Below are positions 17,214 through 25,698 of a stretch of 64,000 nucleotides of DNA, one piece after another (positions within the stretch are counted from its first letter, which is position 1; the number at the start of each line of letters is the position of its first letter). This stretch comes from LMUY01 sp964244585. GTDB lineage: Bacteria > Pseudomonadota > Alphaproteobacteria > Acetobacterales > Acetobacteraceae. Location of the stretch: contig CAXTJM010000002.1 in the NCBI GenBank assembly GCA_964244585.1, positions 124,001-188,000 on the forward strand. Direction: 5' to 3'. The notes below the pieces were generated by a model. That model was given only the letters and a program-made list of their open reading frames with translations, had not been told where the DNA came from and did no database searches. The position numbers and the translations under genes are program-made.

Positions 17214-17594
17214 ATGATGGACACATCCGCAGGCGTGCTGATCGTGGACGACTACAAGACCATGCTGCGGATTGTCCGCAACCTGCTCAAGCAGATCGAT
17301 TTCCACAACGTGGAAGAGGCGAATGACGGCAGCGAAGCGCTCGAGAAGCTGCGCGCCGGCAATTTCGGCCTGGTCATCAGCGACTGGAACATGGCGCCGA
17401 TGACCGGATTGCAATTGCTGCAGGAGGTGCGTGCCGACGTCCGGCTGAAAACCACGCCCTTCATCATGATCACCGCGGAAAGCAAGACGGAGAACGTCAT
17501 CGCCGCCAAGCAGGCCGGAGTCAGCAACTACATCGTCAAGCCGTTCAACGCAGAGACGTTGCAGTCCAAGATCGAGAAGGTGCTTCATGCTTGA
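17214..17594 (+). CDS. cheY: Chemotaxis response regulator CheY
   Basis: 126-residue single receiver domain. The acidic pair is Asp12-Asp13, the phosphoacceptor Asp57 (V-I-S-D-W-N-M), and the switch residues Thr87 (I-T-A-E) and Lys109 (V-K-P-F), the same numbering as E. coli CheY. Phospho-CheY would bind FliM, encoded upstream, to change rotation. AAGAGGA precedes the ATG at 17214; ATG at 17217 or a TTG at 17205 are alternatives. The stop overlaps the start of cheZ. Confidence 0.9.
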   Translation: MMDTSAGVLIVDDYKTMLRIVRNLLKQIDFHNVEEANDGSEALEKLRAGNFGLVISDWNMAPMTGLQLLQEVRADVRLKTTPFIMITAESKTENVIAAKQAGVSNYIVKPFNAETLQSKIEKVLHA

Positions 17595-18171
17595 AGCCGA
17601 CGTCGCCTCGCCGGGGTTGGCGCAACGGCTTTCGGAGATGCACGATCAGGTCAAGGATTCAGAGCTTTCCGCCGGGCCGGTGACGGCGGTGCAGCACGCC
17701 GCGCTGCTGGCGCAACTCCGCACCCTGGCCGCCTTCATCGAAAGTGCCCGGCAGGAGATCACTGCGGTCCGGGCCGACGACATCGTCGGACAGCACGTTC
17801 CGGCCGCGACGGACGAGCTGGATGCGATCGTCCTGCACACCGCCGAAGCCACCGGCCTGATCCTGGATGAGTGCGAGACGTTGGACGAGTGCGTGCAAGA
17901 CAGTCCGCTGCGGCTGTCAGTAACGGGGGCGACGGCGCGGATCTACGAAGCCTGCTCGTTCCAGGACATCACCGGGCAGCGGGTCGCCAAGGTCGTGCAT
18001 ACGCTCAAGGCGATCGAGGCGCGTGTCTGCGACATGCTGCGCGTGTTCGGCTGCGCGCCATCCGAGGCGGTCATCTCGTTCGGTCCGGTGGGGTTGCTTA
18101 ACGGCCCGCAACGCAACGGGCACGCGATGGAACAGGGGGAGGTCGACGCCCTGCTGGCGAGCTTCGATTGA
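17587..18171 (+). CDS. cheZ: CheY-phosphatase CheZ
   Basis: 194 residues, largely helical. The catalytic motif F-Q-D-I-T-G-Q-R-V (Asp127, Gln131) matches Asp143 and Gln147 of E. coli CheZ with the same 4-residue spacing. The C-terminal peptide G-E-V-D-A-L-L-A-S-F-D resembles both the CheY-binding tail of enteric CheZ and the FliM N-terminal peptide encoded here (A-E-I-D-S-L-L-G-F-D). It would dephosphorylate CheY-P. Overlaps cheY by 8 bases; the stop overlaps the TTG start of the next gene. Confidence 0.85.
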   Translation: MLEADVASPGLAQRLSEMHDQVKDSELSAGPVTAVQHAALLAQLRTLAAFIESARQEITAVRADDIVGQHVPAATDELDAIVLHTAEATGLILDECETLDECVQDSPLRLSVTGATARIYEACSFQDITGQRVAKVVHTLKAIEARVCDMLRVFGCAPSEAVISFGPVGLLNGPQRNGHAMEQGEVDALLASFD

Positions 18172-21101
18172 GGCACGTCCTACGCCTCGCCCTGTTGTTC
18201 GCAGCTGGGCCGGTATTGGCTGCGGAGCCCGCCGGCGTGCGGGTCGGCACGCATGACGGGTTCGGCCGGGTGGTGTTCGAGTTCGCGGCCCCGACGCCGT
18301 TCAAGCTGCAGCGGGATGGCGATGCGGTCGTGCTGTCCTTCGCTGGGGCGGGGCAGGTCCCACCAGCCGGCGGCACGCGCAACATCGCCAGCGTGGCGGG
18401 GGGCGCCGCGACTGCGACCGTGACGGTCGCCCCTGGCAGCACGCTGCGCACCATGCGTCTGGGCAACCGGGTCGTGGTGGACGTGCTCGACCCGGCGGGG
18501 GCCAAGCCGGCGCCGTCCGCCAAGCCGCCGGCCGCGCGCGCCACCGCGGCGGTCCGCCCGGCGGCCGAGCCTGCCAAGCCGTCCGAGGCGCCGGTAAAGC
18601 CGGGTGTTGCGGCACCTGCGCTGCCGACCCAGGCTGCAGCCCCCGAGCCGATGCCATCGACCGCCGCGCACGTGCTCGCTCCGCCGGCCGGGCTGCCGAC
18701 TGTCGTCACGCCGGGCACGATCGCCGTGCCTGCACCGGTCGTGCCCGTGGTGCGCGATGCCGGCCCGGCCGGGCCAAGCCCGGCCGCAGCGGTGCCCCCC
18801 GCGCCGGCTGCGCCGCCTGAAGCCGCCGAGCCGATGTCGCTGGCTGCGACCCACACGCCGCTGCCGCCGGGCGAGACGGGGAGCGCAGCATTGCTGCCGT
18901 TCGGCGCGACCGTGGCCGCCGCGTCGTTTCCCCATGGCGGCGAGGCTTGGCTGGTATTCGACGCACGGCGGCCGCTGGATCTCACGGCGTTGGGCGACGA
19001 CCCGATGCTGGCTGGGGCCACGGCGCAATTGCTGCCGCACGCGACGCTGGTCCGCCTGAAGCTGCCGCCCGGTCGCACCCTGTCGATGGAGCACAAGAAG
19101 GACGGCTGGTCCCTTACCCTCGCCGCCAAGCCGTCCGCCGTGCCGCCGCTGGTCCCGCTGTCCCGCCCGTCGCGCCTACTGTTCGCGGCGGCCGCGATGG
19201 GGCAGGTCGTCACCGTCGCCGACCCCGACACGGGCCAGAACCTGCTGGTCGGCACCATGCAGTCCGGCGGGGCGGGGGTACCGGTTGCCTACCGGGTGCC
19301 CGAGTTCTCCGTGCTGCCGAGCTGGCAGGGCGTCGTGGTCGAGCCGCTCTCCGACCGTACCCAGCTCCGCCCCGTGCCGGAGGGGTTCGCCATCGAGACC
19401 GGCGACGCGCTGGCAGCCCCCCCGGACAGTGCGCGTGCGCTGGAGGATGCCGCGGTGCTGACGCGCCGGTTCGACTTCCCGGCGGAACCGGTGGCCAGCC
19501 TGCTCCGCCGCCTCCAGTTGCAGGTCGCGGACCAGGGCCGTGCGCCCGCCCAGGCACGGTTGGAGCCGCGGAAGCGGACGGCGCAGACGATGCTGTCCCT
19601 TGGCTTGGGCGCGGAGGCGCAGGCCCTGCTCAGCCTGGCTGCCACGGAGGATCCGCGTGCGGCCGACGACCCGGATATCGCCGGGTTGACCGGGATCGCC
19701 AGCCTGATGAGCAGCCGGCCCGCCGAGGCGGACGGGGTGCTCAACCCGGCTTTGACCGGCAGCGACGAGATCGCGCTGTGGCGGGCCGTGCGGGCCACCA
19801 TGCTGAGGCCGGACTCGCCCGAGGCCGCGCCCGTCTTCGCCGCGACCATGGGGCTGGTGCTGTCCTATCCGGCGGCGATGCGCACCCGCCTGTTGCCGAT
19901 GGCGGCCGAGACCATGGCGGCCGGCGGCAATCCCGCTGCCGCCGACGCCCTGCTTGCCAAGCTGCCGGATGAGCCGCTGCTCGCGCTGACGCGGGCCATG
20001 CGGCTGGAGGCTCAGGGCAAGGCGGCCGAGGCGCTGACGCTGTATGACGCCTTGGCGACCGGGCGGGATCGCCTGTCGAGCGCCCGTGCGGCGTCGCGCG
20101 CAACGCTGCTGCGGCTGGCCAGCGGCGCGCTCGGTCCGGCCGACGCGGCGGACGCATTGGAGCGGCAATTCCTCAATTGGCGTGGCGATGACCGCGAGGA
20201 GACGCTGCGCCTGCGCGTGGCATCGCTGCGCGCGCAGGCCGGGCAATGGCGGCAGGCGTTCAGCCTGCTGCGGGAGACGGCGCAGCTCTTCCCGGATGCC
20301 GCCCCGCGCATCGATGCGAAGATGACGGCGTTGATGGGCGACCTGTTGCATGGCAGCGCCGCGGCCAACCTGCCGCCGATGGAACTGGTGTCGCTGGCGG
20401 AGGAGAATGCCGAATTGGTGGGCCAGGCGGACGAGGCCGCGGTAGGCCTGTTGCTGGCCGACAAGTTGATGGCGCTGGACCTGCCCAAACGAGCCGGCCC
20501 GATCATCGGGCGCATGGTCGCCGCGGCCCCGGCCGGCGCGGGACGCGCCACCCTGGGCGCCCGGCTGGCCAAGATGCGGCTGGGCGAGGGCGACGATGCC
20601 GGCGCCGCGGCCGCGCTGTCCAGCAGCGAGGCGCCGGATCTGCCGCCCGAGCTGGTGGAGCAGCGCGGTCTGATCGATGCCCGGCTGCACGCCCGTGCCC
20701 ATGACGTGGGCGGCGCGGCGGCGATCCTGTCGGGGATCGATTCCGACGCGGCCGACGACCTGCGTGCCACCATCCTCGGCGAGGCCGGCGACTGGCATGG
20801 CGCGGTGGCGGCCCTGGGATCGATGGCCGCCCGCAGCGTCCCTCCGGACGGAGCGCTGACGCTGGCGCAGCAGGATATCCTGCTGCGCATGGCCTCCGCC
20901 CAGGCACGTGCCGGCGATGACGCCTCGCTGCGGTTGCTGGGCATGAAGGAGGCAGCCCGCATGGCGGGGCCGCGTGCCGACATGTTCCGGCTGCTGACCG
21001 CCGCCCCGGTGAGCAACGTGGGCGACCTGAAGCGGGCGGCGGGCGAGGTGGCACTGGCGCGCGCGTTGCCGGCGGCCTTGTCGGCAATCGGCTCACGCTG
21101 A
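18168..21101 (+). CDS. Large secreted AMIN-like/helical-repeat protein of the flagellar operon
   Basis: 977 residues from a TTG start overlapping the cheZ stop (TTGA). A signal peptide ends near V-L-A-A-E-P. Residues about 24-105 look like an AMIN-type beta domain (R-V-V-F-E-F ... V-V-L-S-F-A-G-A-G ... R-L-G-N-R-V-V-V-D-V-L). A Pro/Ala-rich linker spans about 110-230, a second beta-rich region reaches to 450, and the C-terminal half is Ala-rich helical repeats of TPR/Sel1-like spacing. Similar long proteins occur in alphaproteobacterial flagellar clusters without a firm function. A periplasmic scaffold near the basal body is my inference. Confidence 0.6.
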   Translation: MRHVLRLALLFAAGPVLAAEPAGVRVGTHDGFGRVVFEFAAPTPFKLQRDGDAVVLSFAGAGQVPPAGGTRNIASVAGGAATATVTVAPGSTLRTMRLGNRVVVDVLDPAGAKPAPSAKPPAARATAAVRPAAEPAKPSEAPVKPGVAAPALPTQAAAPEPMPSTAAHVLAPPAGLPTVVTPGTIAVPAPVVPVVRDAGPAGPSPAAAVPPAPAAPPEAAEPMSLAATHTPLPPGETGSAALLPFGATVAAASFPHGGEAWLVFDARRPLDLTALGDDPMLAGATAQLLPHATLVRLKLPPGRTLSMEHKKDGWSLTLAAKPSAVPPLVPLSRPSRLLFAAAAMGQVVTVADPDTGQNLLVGTMQSGGAGVPVAYRVPEFSVLPSWQGVVVEPLSDRTQLRPVPEGFAIETGDALAAPPDSARALEDAAVLTRRFDFPAEPVASLLRRLQLQVADQGRAPAQARLEPRKRTAQTMLSLGLGAEAQALLSLAATEDPRAADDPDIAGLTGIASLMSSRPAEADGVLNPALTGSDEIALWRAVRATMLRPDSPEAAPVFAATMGLVLSYPAAMRTRLLPMAAETMAAGGNPAAADALLAKLPDEPLLALTRAMRLEAQGKAAEALTLYDALATGRDRLSSARAASRATLLRLASGALGPADAADALERQFLNWRGDDREETLRLRVASLRAQAGQWRQAFSLLRETAQLFPDAAPRIDAKMTALMGDLLHGSAAANLPPMELVSLAEENAELVGQADEAAVGLLLADKLMALDLPKRAGPIIGRMVAAAPAGAGRATLGARLAKMRLGEGDDAGAAAALSSSEAPDLPPELVEQRGLIDARLHARAHDVGGAAAILSGIDSDAADDLRATILGEAGDWHGAVAALGSMAARSVPPDGALTLAQQDILLRMASAQARAGDDASLRLLGMKEAARMAGPRADMFRLLTAAPVSNVGDLKRAAGEVALARALPAALSAIGSR

Positions 21102-21233
21102 TTCCCGGTCACGTTGCGGGCCGGGCAGCAGAATAGGGGTTGCGCACCCCCCCCTCTCGGCCTATCTCCCACCGCCTTGGCCCAAGGGGACGAACTTCGT
21201 CCAACAGGCTGTCTGCTGGTTTGGGGGTACGTG

Positions 21234-21698
21234 ATGAACGCACTTGCTCAACTGGGGATGGTCTCGGAGCTTCCGAGCGAGAACCAGACGACAATCGCGA
21301 CTCTTCCTGTGTTCGAGGGAGAGGATCGGAAGGATTACTTCGTCGAGAAGGACGGCATGAAGTTTGCCGGGACACACCTTCTCGCTGATTTATGGGATGC
21401 GGAAAATCTTGCCGACCCCGTGCATATCGACGCGGCGCTGCGCGCTGCGGCGATCCAGGCGGGGGCGACCATCCTGCACAGCCACTTCCACCATTTCTCG
21501 CCGAATGGCGGCGTGTCGGGCGTCGTGGTGCTGGCCGAGAGCCATATCTCGATCCACACCTGGCCGGAGCGCCACTTCGCGGCGATCGACATCTTCATGT
21601 GTGGCGACTGCAACCCGCACGATGCCATTCCCGTGCTGCAGGACGCGTTCCAGCCGGGCCGTGTCGATCTGGACGAGCAGCGGCGCGGCCGTTTCTGA
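21234..21698 (+). CDS. speD: S-adenosylmethionine decarboxylase proenzyme
   Basis: 154 residues. The self-cleavage site is Glu102-Ser103 in A-E-S-H-I-S-I-H-T-W-P-E; Ser103 becomes the pyruvoyl group. His108 and Cys123 stand 5 and 20 residues later, the same spacing as Ser63, His68 and Cys83 of the Thermotoga enzyme. There is an N-terminal extension of about 40 residues. It makes decarboxylated SAM, the aminopropyl donor used by SpeE, encoded 30 bases downstream. ATG at 21234 chosen; a GTG one codon upstream is possible. A perfect hairpin (GGACG/CGTCC around 21188-21202) lies in the leader. Confidence 0.93.
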   Translation: MNALAQLGMVSELPSENQTTIATLPVFEGEDRKDYFVEKDGMKFAGTHLLADLWDAENLADPVHIDAALRAAAIQAGATILHSHFHHFSPNGGVSGVVVLAESHISIHTWPERHFAAIDIFMCGDCNPHDAIPVLQDAFQPGRVDLDEQRRGRF

Positions 21699-21728
21699 AC
21701 GGGGTTTGCCAGCCCGTCCTTCCGTAGC

Positions 21729-22637
21729 ATGAGCTGGATCGCAGAGGCACTGTATCCCGGCTGGGCGCAGAGCTTCCGTGTCGTGCGCGAACTGGCGCGG
21801 GAACGGTCTGCGTTCCAGGAGATCGCGGTGGTCGAGACCGTGTCGCACGGCCGCGTTCTGCTGCTGGACGGGGTGGTGCAGATCACGGAAGCGGACGAGT
21901 TCGCCTATCAGGAGATGATCGTGCACGTGCCGCTGCTCCAGCATGGTGCGGCGGAACGCGTGTTGATCATCGGGGCGGGCGATGGCGGGGTGCTGCGGCG
22001 CGTGCTGCAGCATGGCGGCGTGAGACGTGCCACCATGGTCGAGATCGACGGGGCCGTGATCCGGCTGTCGCGCGAGCACCTGCCAGCAATCGGGGGATCC
22101 GCCTGGGACGATCCGCGCGCCGAGGTCATCGTGGGCGACGGCATCGCCTATGCCGACGCTGCCGCGGCAGCGTCGGTCGACGTGGTCATCGTGGACAGCA
22201 CCGATCCCGCCGGGCCGGGCGAAGCGTTGTTCAGCGAGGCATTCTACCGGGATTGCGCCCGTATTCTACGGCCGGGTGGCCTGCTGGTGAACCAATGCGG
22301 CGTGCCCTTCATGCAGGCGGACGAGTTACGGAACACCGCCATGCTGCGCGCCGCGGTGTTCGCGCATGTCAGCGCCTATGTGGCGGCGGTGCCGACCTAT
22401 GTCGGGGGATACATGGCGCTGGGGATGGCTAGCGATACACCGATCCTGCCGCCGCCACTCTCGGTTCTGGCGACCCGGGCGGCAGCGGCTGGCGTGCTGG
22501 ACACCACGCGGTACTGGTCGCCAGAGGTGCACCGGGCCGCCTTCGCGTTGCCGCCTTACATCTCGGTCATGCTGCCGAAGCCGGTGGCTGGCTGCATGCT
22601 CGCATCGGGAGGGGCTACACCTTCGTCCACCTCGTAA
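21729..22637 (+). CDS. speE: Spermidine synthase
   Basis: 302-residue polyamine aminopropyltransferase. The SAM-binding core I-I-G-A-G-D-G-G-V-L-R-R-V-L is at about 80-93, M-V-E-I-D-G-A-V near 104, and the catalytic motif V-D-S-T-D-P-A-G-P near 157. The N-terminal beta-hairpin E-T-V-S-H-G-R-V-L-L-L-D-G-V-V-Q shapes the substrate gate. It transfers the aminopropyl group from the SpeD product to putrescine. The tail after A-S-G-G is unconserved. Confidence 0.93.
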   Translation: MSWIAEALYPGWAQSFRVVRELARERSAFQEIAVVETVSHGRVLLLDGVVQITEADEFAYQEMIVHVPLLQHGAAERVLIIGAGDGGVLRRVLQHGGVRRATMVEIDGAVIRLSREHLPAIGGSAWDDPRAEVIVGDGIAYADAAAAASVDVVIVDSTDPAGPGEALFSEAFYRDCARILRPGGLLVNQCGVPFMQADELRNTAMLRAAVFAHVSAYVAAVPTYVGGYMALGMASDTPILPPPLSVLATRAAAAGVLDTTRYWSPEVHRAAFALPPYISVMLPKPVAGCMLASGGATPSSTS

Positions 22638-22874
22638 GCGACCTATGTCCGCTGGATGGCCTGGCCGCAGATCATCGCCTCGACCATCCGCCGGAAAGCC
22701 CGGGCGTTACGCTCGAAGGAAACAACCGGCGTCAGTGCCGGCCACTAACGCTACACGTCTGATCCACGGCACGTCGGACGTTGTTGGCACTAAAGCGTGA
22801 TCGCTTCAGGTAGAAGAAGCGGTCACGCCTCCGCCCTTGCTTGCAAGGGCGCTCAAGGCTCGCCCGGCTGCGCC
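22638..22874. other. Convergent intergenic region speE/tatA
   Basis: 237 bases. It holds a CCGGC/GCCGG hairpin at 22726-22741, the larger hairpin at 22795-22828, and on the minus strand around 22660-22745 a short open stretch with coding-like composition (V-V-S-F-E-R-N-A-R-A-F-R-R-M-V-E-A-M) ending in a stop. That last piece may be the tail of a lost gene; I cannot identify it. Confidence 0.35.
22795..22828. terminator. 13-bp hairpin, probable terminator of tatA and speE
   Basis: Arms 22795-22807 and 22816-22828 pair over 13 positions with a single mismatch/G-U, separated by the 8-base loop AGGTAGAA. It lies between the convergent ends of speE and tatA. No U-tract. Confidence 0.5.
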
Positions 22875-23120
22875 TCAGCTATGGTTGACGGTCGTCTCGC
22901 GGGCGGTCGTGGTGGTTGTGGTGCTGCCCGGTGCGGCGATCGTCCCCGCAGGACGGTGGGCCGACGCTTCCATCGATTCGTCGTCCTCCGCCATGTTCTT
23001 CTTGAACGATTTGATCCCCTTGGCGAAGTCACCCATCAGGCCGCTGACCTTGCCGCTTCCGAACAGCAGCAGGACGACGACCAGGACGATCATCCAGTGC
23101 CAAATGCTTAAACCACCCAT
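22875..23120 (-). CDS. tatA: Twin-arginine translocase subunit TatA
   Basis: 81 residues. Short periplasmic N-terminus, transmembrane helix (about 6-21) ending in the conserved F-G-S-G-K motif, then the amphipathic helix F-A-K-G-I-K-S-F-K-K and an acidic, Thr-rich tail. It multimerises to form the Tat pore. GGAGGG stands just upstream of the ATG at 23120. No tatB or tatC follows here. Two binding proteins in this window (38397 and 54513) carry twin-arginine signals. Confidence 0.92.
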   Translation of the reverse strand: MGGLSIWHWMIVLVVVLLLFGSGKVSGLMGDFAKGIKSFKKNMAEDDESMEASAHRPAGTIAAPGSTTTTTTARETTVNHS

Positions 23121-23253
23121 CGATCCCTCCAGGCGGGGCGAACCAGCCCCGCACGCATTCTTCGGGTCGCACACTAGGCCCGCCGGTGGCAGATGCAAAT
23201 GACACCGGAGCCATCCAGATGGCGGCGGCGACGCCGCGCTTCAACTGCCGGCG

Positions 23254-24177
23254 CTACGTTGCCAGCACGCGCCGGGCTTCGGCGGCGTCGAGCGCGATCT
23301 GCGCCTGCAACTCGTCCAATCCGGCGAACCGGCGTTCCGCGCGCAGGAAGGCGTGCAGCGACACGTCCAGCACCCTCCCGTACAGATCGCCGTCGTAGTC
23401 GAACAGATGCGCCTCCAACCGACTGATCGCGCCCTCCGCCACGGTCGGGCGGCGGCCGATATTGGCGACGCCGTATACCACCCGGCCATCCAGCTCGGTG
23501 GTGACGGCGTAGACGCCGCGCGCGGGCTCCAATTGCCGGCCGAGCGCGACGTTGGCGGTGGGAAAGCCGATCGTCCGCCCGCGGGCATCGCCATGCGACA
23601 CCGTGCCGCGGATGCTCCAGGGACGGCCCAGATCGTCCGTCGCGCGCTCCGGATATCCGTCCTGCAACGCCCGGCGTATGCGGGTCGAACTGATCGGGCC
23701 GCGCGCATCGGCCAGCGGCGGCACGATGGTCAGTCCCATGCCGATCGCCTCCGCCCGGGCTGCGAGCCAGGCCACGTCGCCGCCCCGGCGGTGGCCGAAG
23801 GCGAAGTCCGGCCCGCAGGCCAGGTGCACCGCCCCCAACGCGCCGTGCAGCACCTCGTCGACGAACTGGTCCGCCGTCAGCAGGCTGAAGCCGCGATCGA
23901 ACGCCACCTCTATCACGTGCTGCACGCCCAGCGCGCCCAGCGCGTCGGCCCGCGACGAGGGCAGGGACAGGCGGAAGGGCGGGTCGTCCGGCCGGAACAG
24001 CTCGCGCGGATGCGGTTCGAACGTCAGCGCGGCGAGGGCAGCGTCCGGCCGGGCGGCATGGGCGCTGGCCAGCAGATGGGCGTGGCCGCGATGCACCCCG
24101 TCGAAATTGCCCAGGGCGAGCGTGGCGCCGCGTGCCTGCGCGGGAAGGTTTCGCCAGTCCGAATGCCGCTGCATCAT
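23254..24177 (-). CDS. ribF: Bifunctional riboflavin kinase/FAD synthetase
   Basis: 307 residues, two domains. N-terminal FMN adenylyltransferase with L-G-N-F-D-G-V-H-R-G-H (about 22-32) and I-S-S-T-R-I-R near 160. C-terminal riboflavin kinase with T-I-G-F-P-T-A-N-V and the Y-A-V ... N-I-G-R-R-P-T segment. It converts riboflavin to FMN and FAD. It diverges from the ketopentenoate-hydratase-like gene across 89 bases. Confidence 0.94.
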   Translation of the reverse strand: MMQRHSDWRNLPAQARGATLALGNFDGVHRGHAHLLASAHAARPDAALAALTFEPHPRELFRPDDPPFRLSLPSSRADALGALGVQHVIEVAFDRGFSLLTADQFVDEVLHGALGAVHLACGPDFAFGHRRGGDVAWLAARAEAIGMGLTIVPPLADARGPISSTRIRRALQDGYPERATDDLGRPWSIRGTVSHGDARGRTIGFPTANVALGRQLEPARGVYAVTTELDGRVVYGVANIGRRPTVAEGAISRLEAHLFDYDGDLYGRVLDVSLHAFLRAERRFAGLDELQAQIALDAAEARRVLAT

Positions 24178-24266
24178 GCCCGCAGTTTCTCGCGGGGCGG
24201 CTGCCGGTTGGCAAGGGGCGGCGGCAGTGCCTTAATCGATGCCTCCCCGTCTCCAGGATAGCCCGC

Positions 24267-25022
24267 ATGGACCGACACGCCGACATCGCCGCGTTGCTGT
24301 TGAGCGCCTGGCGCGATCCGTCGCAGAAGCTGATCGCGCTGCCCCGTGTCCTGGCGGTGACGGATGAGGCGATGGCCTACGCCGTGCAGCGCCGGGTGAT
24401 GCAGGGCCTGGGCGGCATCGGCGGCTGGAAGGTCGGCGCATCCGGGCCGGAGGCGCCCTGCACCTGCGCGCCCATGCCGGCGGCGGGCGTGCATGCCAGT
24501 CCAGCGCATGTGGCGGCAAGCAGCTTCGCGTTGCGCGGGATCGAGGCGGAGATCTGCTTCCGCCTCGGTGCGGACCTGCCACCGCGGGAGCAGCCGTATG
24601 GCCGCGCCGAGGTGATCGCCGCAATCGCCTATTGCTTGCCGGCGATCGAGTTGCTGGAGTCCCGTTTCACCGACCCGGACGCCCAGGACAGGCTGACGCT
24701 GCTTGCCGATTTCAGCACCCATGGCGGCTTCGTCTACGGCGCGCCGGCCGCCGATTGGCAGGGCATCGATTTCGCGCGGGAAACGGTGCGGCTGCTGGTG
24801 GACGGCAAGGCGGTCAAGACCGCGGCCGCCAACCCGGCCGGCGACATGATCCGGCTGATCCAGTGGCTGGCCGATACCGGGGCGCGCTGGGCGGGCGGGT
24901 TGCGGGCGGGGCAGTACGTCACCTGCGGCTCGTGGACCGGCAAGGATTTCGTCGGCCCGTCCGCCCAGGTGCAGATCGAGTTCGCGCATGCCGGCTCGGC
25001 CGCGGTGGAGTTTGCGGCATGA
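24267..25022 (+). CDS. 2-keto-4-pentenoate hydratase-like protein (FAH superfamily)
   Basis: 251 residues. G-W-K-V-G-A-S near residue 52, G-I-E-A-E-I-C-F-R-L (about 91-100) with the metal-binding acid pair, and the C-terminal G-S-W-T-G-K-D motif are those of the MhpD/DmpH branch of the fumarylacetoacetate hydrolase superfamily. Such enzymes hydrate or decarboxylate 2-oxo acids from aromatic meta-cleavage. An AGGA site 8 bases upstream supports the ATG at 24267. The stop overlaps the SDR start, forming a three-gene operon. Confidence 0.85.
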   Translation: MDRHADIAALLLSAWRDPSQKLIALPRVLAVTDEAMAYAVQRRVMQGLGGIGGWKVGASGPEAPCTCAPMPAAGVHASPAHVAASSFALRGIEAEICFRLGADLPPREQPYGRAEVIAAIAYCLPAIELLESRFTDPDAQDRLTLLADFSTHGGFVYGAPAADWQGIDFARETVRLLVDGKAVKTAAANPAGDMIRLIQWLADTGARWAGGLRAGQYVTCGSWTGKDFVGPSAQVQIEFAHAGSAAVEFAA

Positions 25023-25690
25023 GCGTCGATGCCTTGATCGTGGGCGCCGGGCCGGGCCTGTCCGCCTCCTTCGCGCGGCTGCTGGCCAAGCGGGGCCACC
25101 GGGTCGCCCTGGCGGCGCGGGACACCGGCAAGCTGGCGGCGCTGGCGGCGGAGACCGGCGCCTCGCTGCACGCCTGCGATGCGGCACGGCCGGAGGCGGT
25201 GGCCGCCCTGTTCGCCGGGATCGGGGCGCCCGGCATCGTGCTCTACAATGCCAGCCAGCGCGCCCGCGGCCCGTTGGTGGAGTTGGATCCGGAGGCGGTG
25301 CGCCGGTCGTTGGAGGTGACGGCGTTCGGCGCCTTCCTGGTAGCGCAGCAGGCGGCCCGCGCCATGCTGGCGGCCGGGGGCGGCTGCATCATGCTGACGG
25401 GGGCATCGGCCGGGGTGAAAGGCTTCCCCCAGTCGGCGCCATTTGCCATGGGCAAGTTCGCCCTGCGCGGCCTGGCGCAGTCCATGGCGCGGGAGCTGCA
25501 CCCGAAGGGCATCCACGTGGTCCACGTCGTGGTGGACGGCGCCATCCGAGCAGCCAGCCGGGCGGAGGCCTCACCCGACAGCCACCTCGATCCAGATGCG
25601 ATCGCCGCCACCATGGCGGCGATGCTGGACCAGCCCCGATCCTCCTGGACCGACGAGATCGCGGTCCGCCCCTGGGTCGAGCGCTTCTGA
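25019..25690 (+). CDS. Short-chain dehydrogenase/reductase-like protein lacking the catalytic Tyr
   Basis: 223 residues. The Rossmann Gly motif G-A-G-P-G-L-S is at the N-terminus, followed by N-A-S (normally N-A-G) near residue 79 and the G-A-S active-site Ser. The usual Y-x3-K is replaced by F-x3-K (P-F-A-M-G-K-F-A-L), so the catalytic Tyr is a Phe. SDR subfamilies with this change exist, and their chemistry is not well defined. ATGA overlap with the preceding hydratase and 8 bases before the next gene indicate an operon. Confidence 0.8.
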   Translation: MSVDALIVGAGPGLSASFARLLAKRGHRVALAARDTGKLAALAAETGASLHACDAARPEAVAALFAGIGAPGIVLYNASQRARGPLVELDPEAVRRSLEVTAFGAFLVAQQAARAMLAAGGGCIMLTGASAGVKGFPQSAPFAMGKFALRGLAQSMARELHPKGIHVVHVVVDGAIRAASRAEASPDSHLDPDAIAATMAAMLDQPRSSWTDEIAVRPWVERF

Positions 25691-25698
25691 GCCGGCCG

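Noticed and set aside
19176..20798. 540-codon minus-strand open frame inside the AMIN-like protein gene
   Set aside because: Gln/Arg/His-rich antisense frame without ribosome site or conserved segments.
21102..21233. Possible riboswitch upstream of speD
   Set aside because: Only one short hairpin (GGACG/CGTCC) is visible; I could not build a SAM-II or other known SAM-responsive structure.
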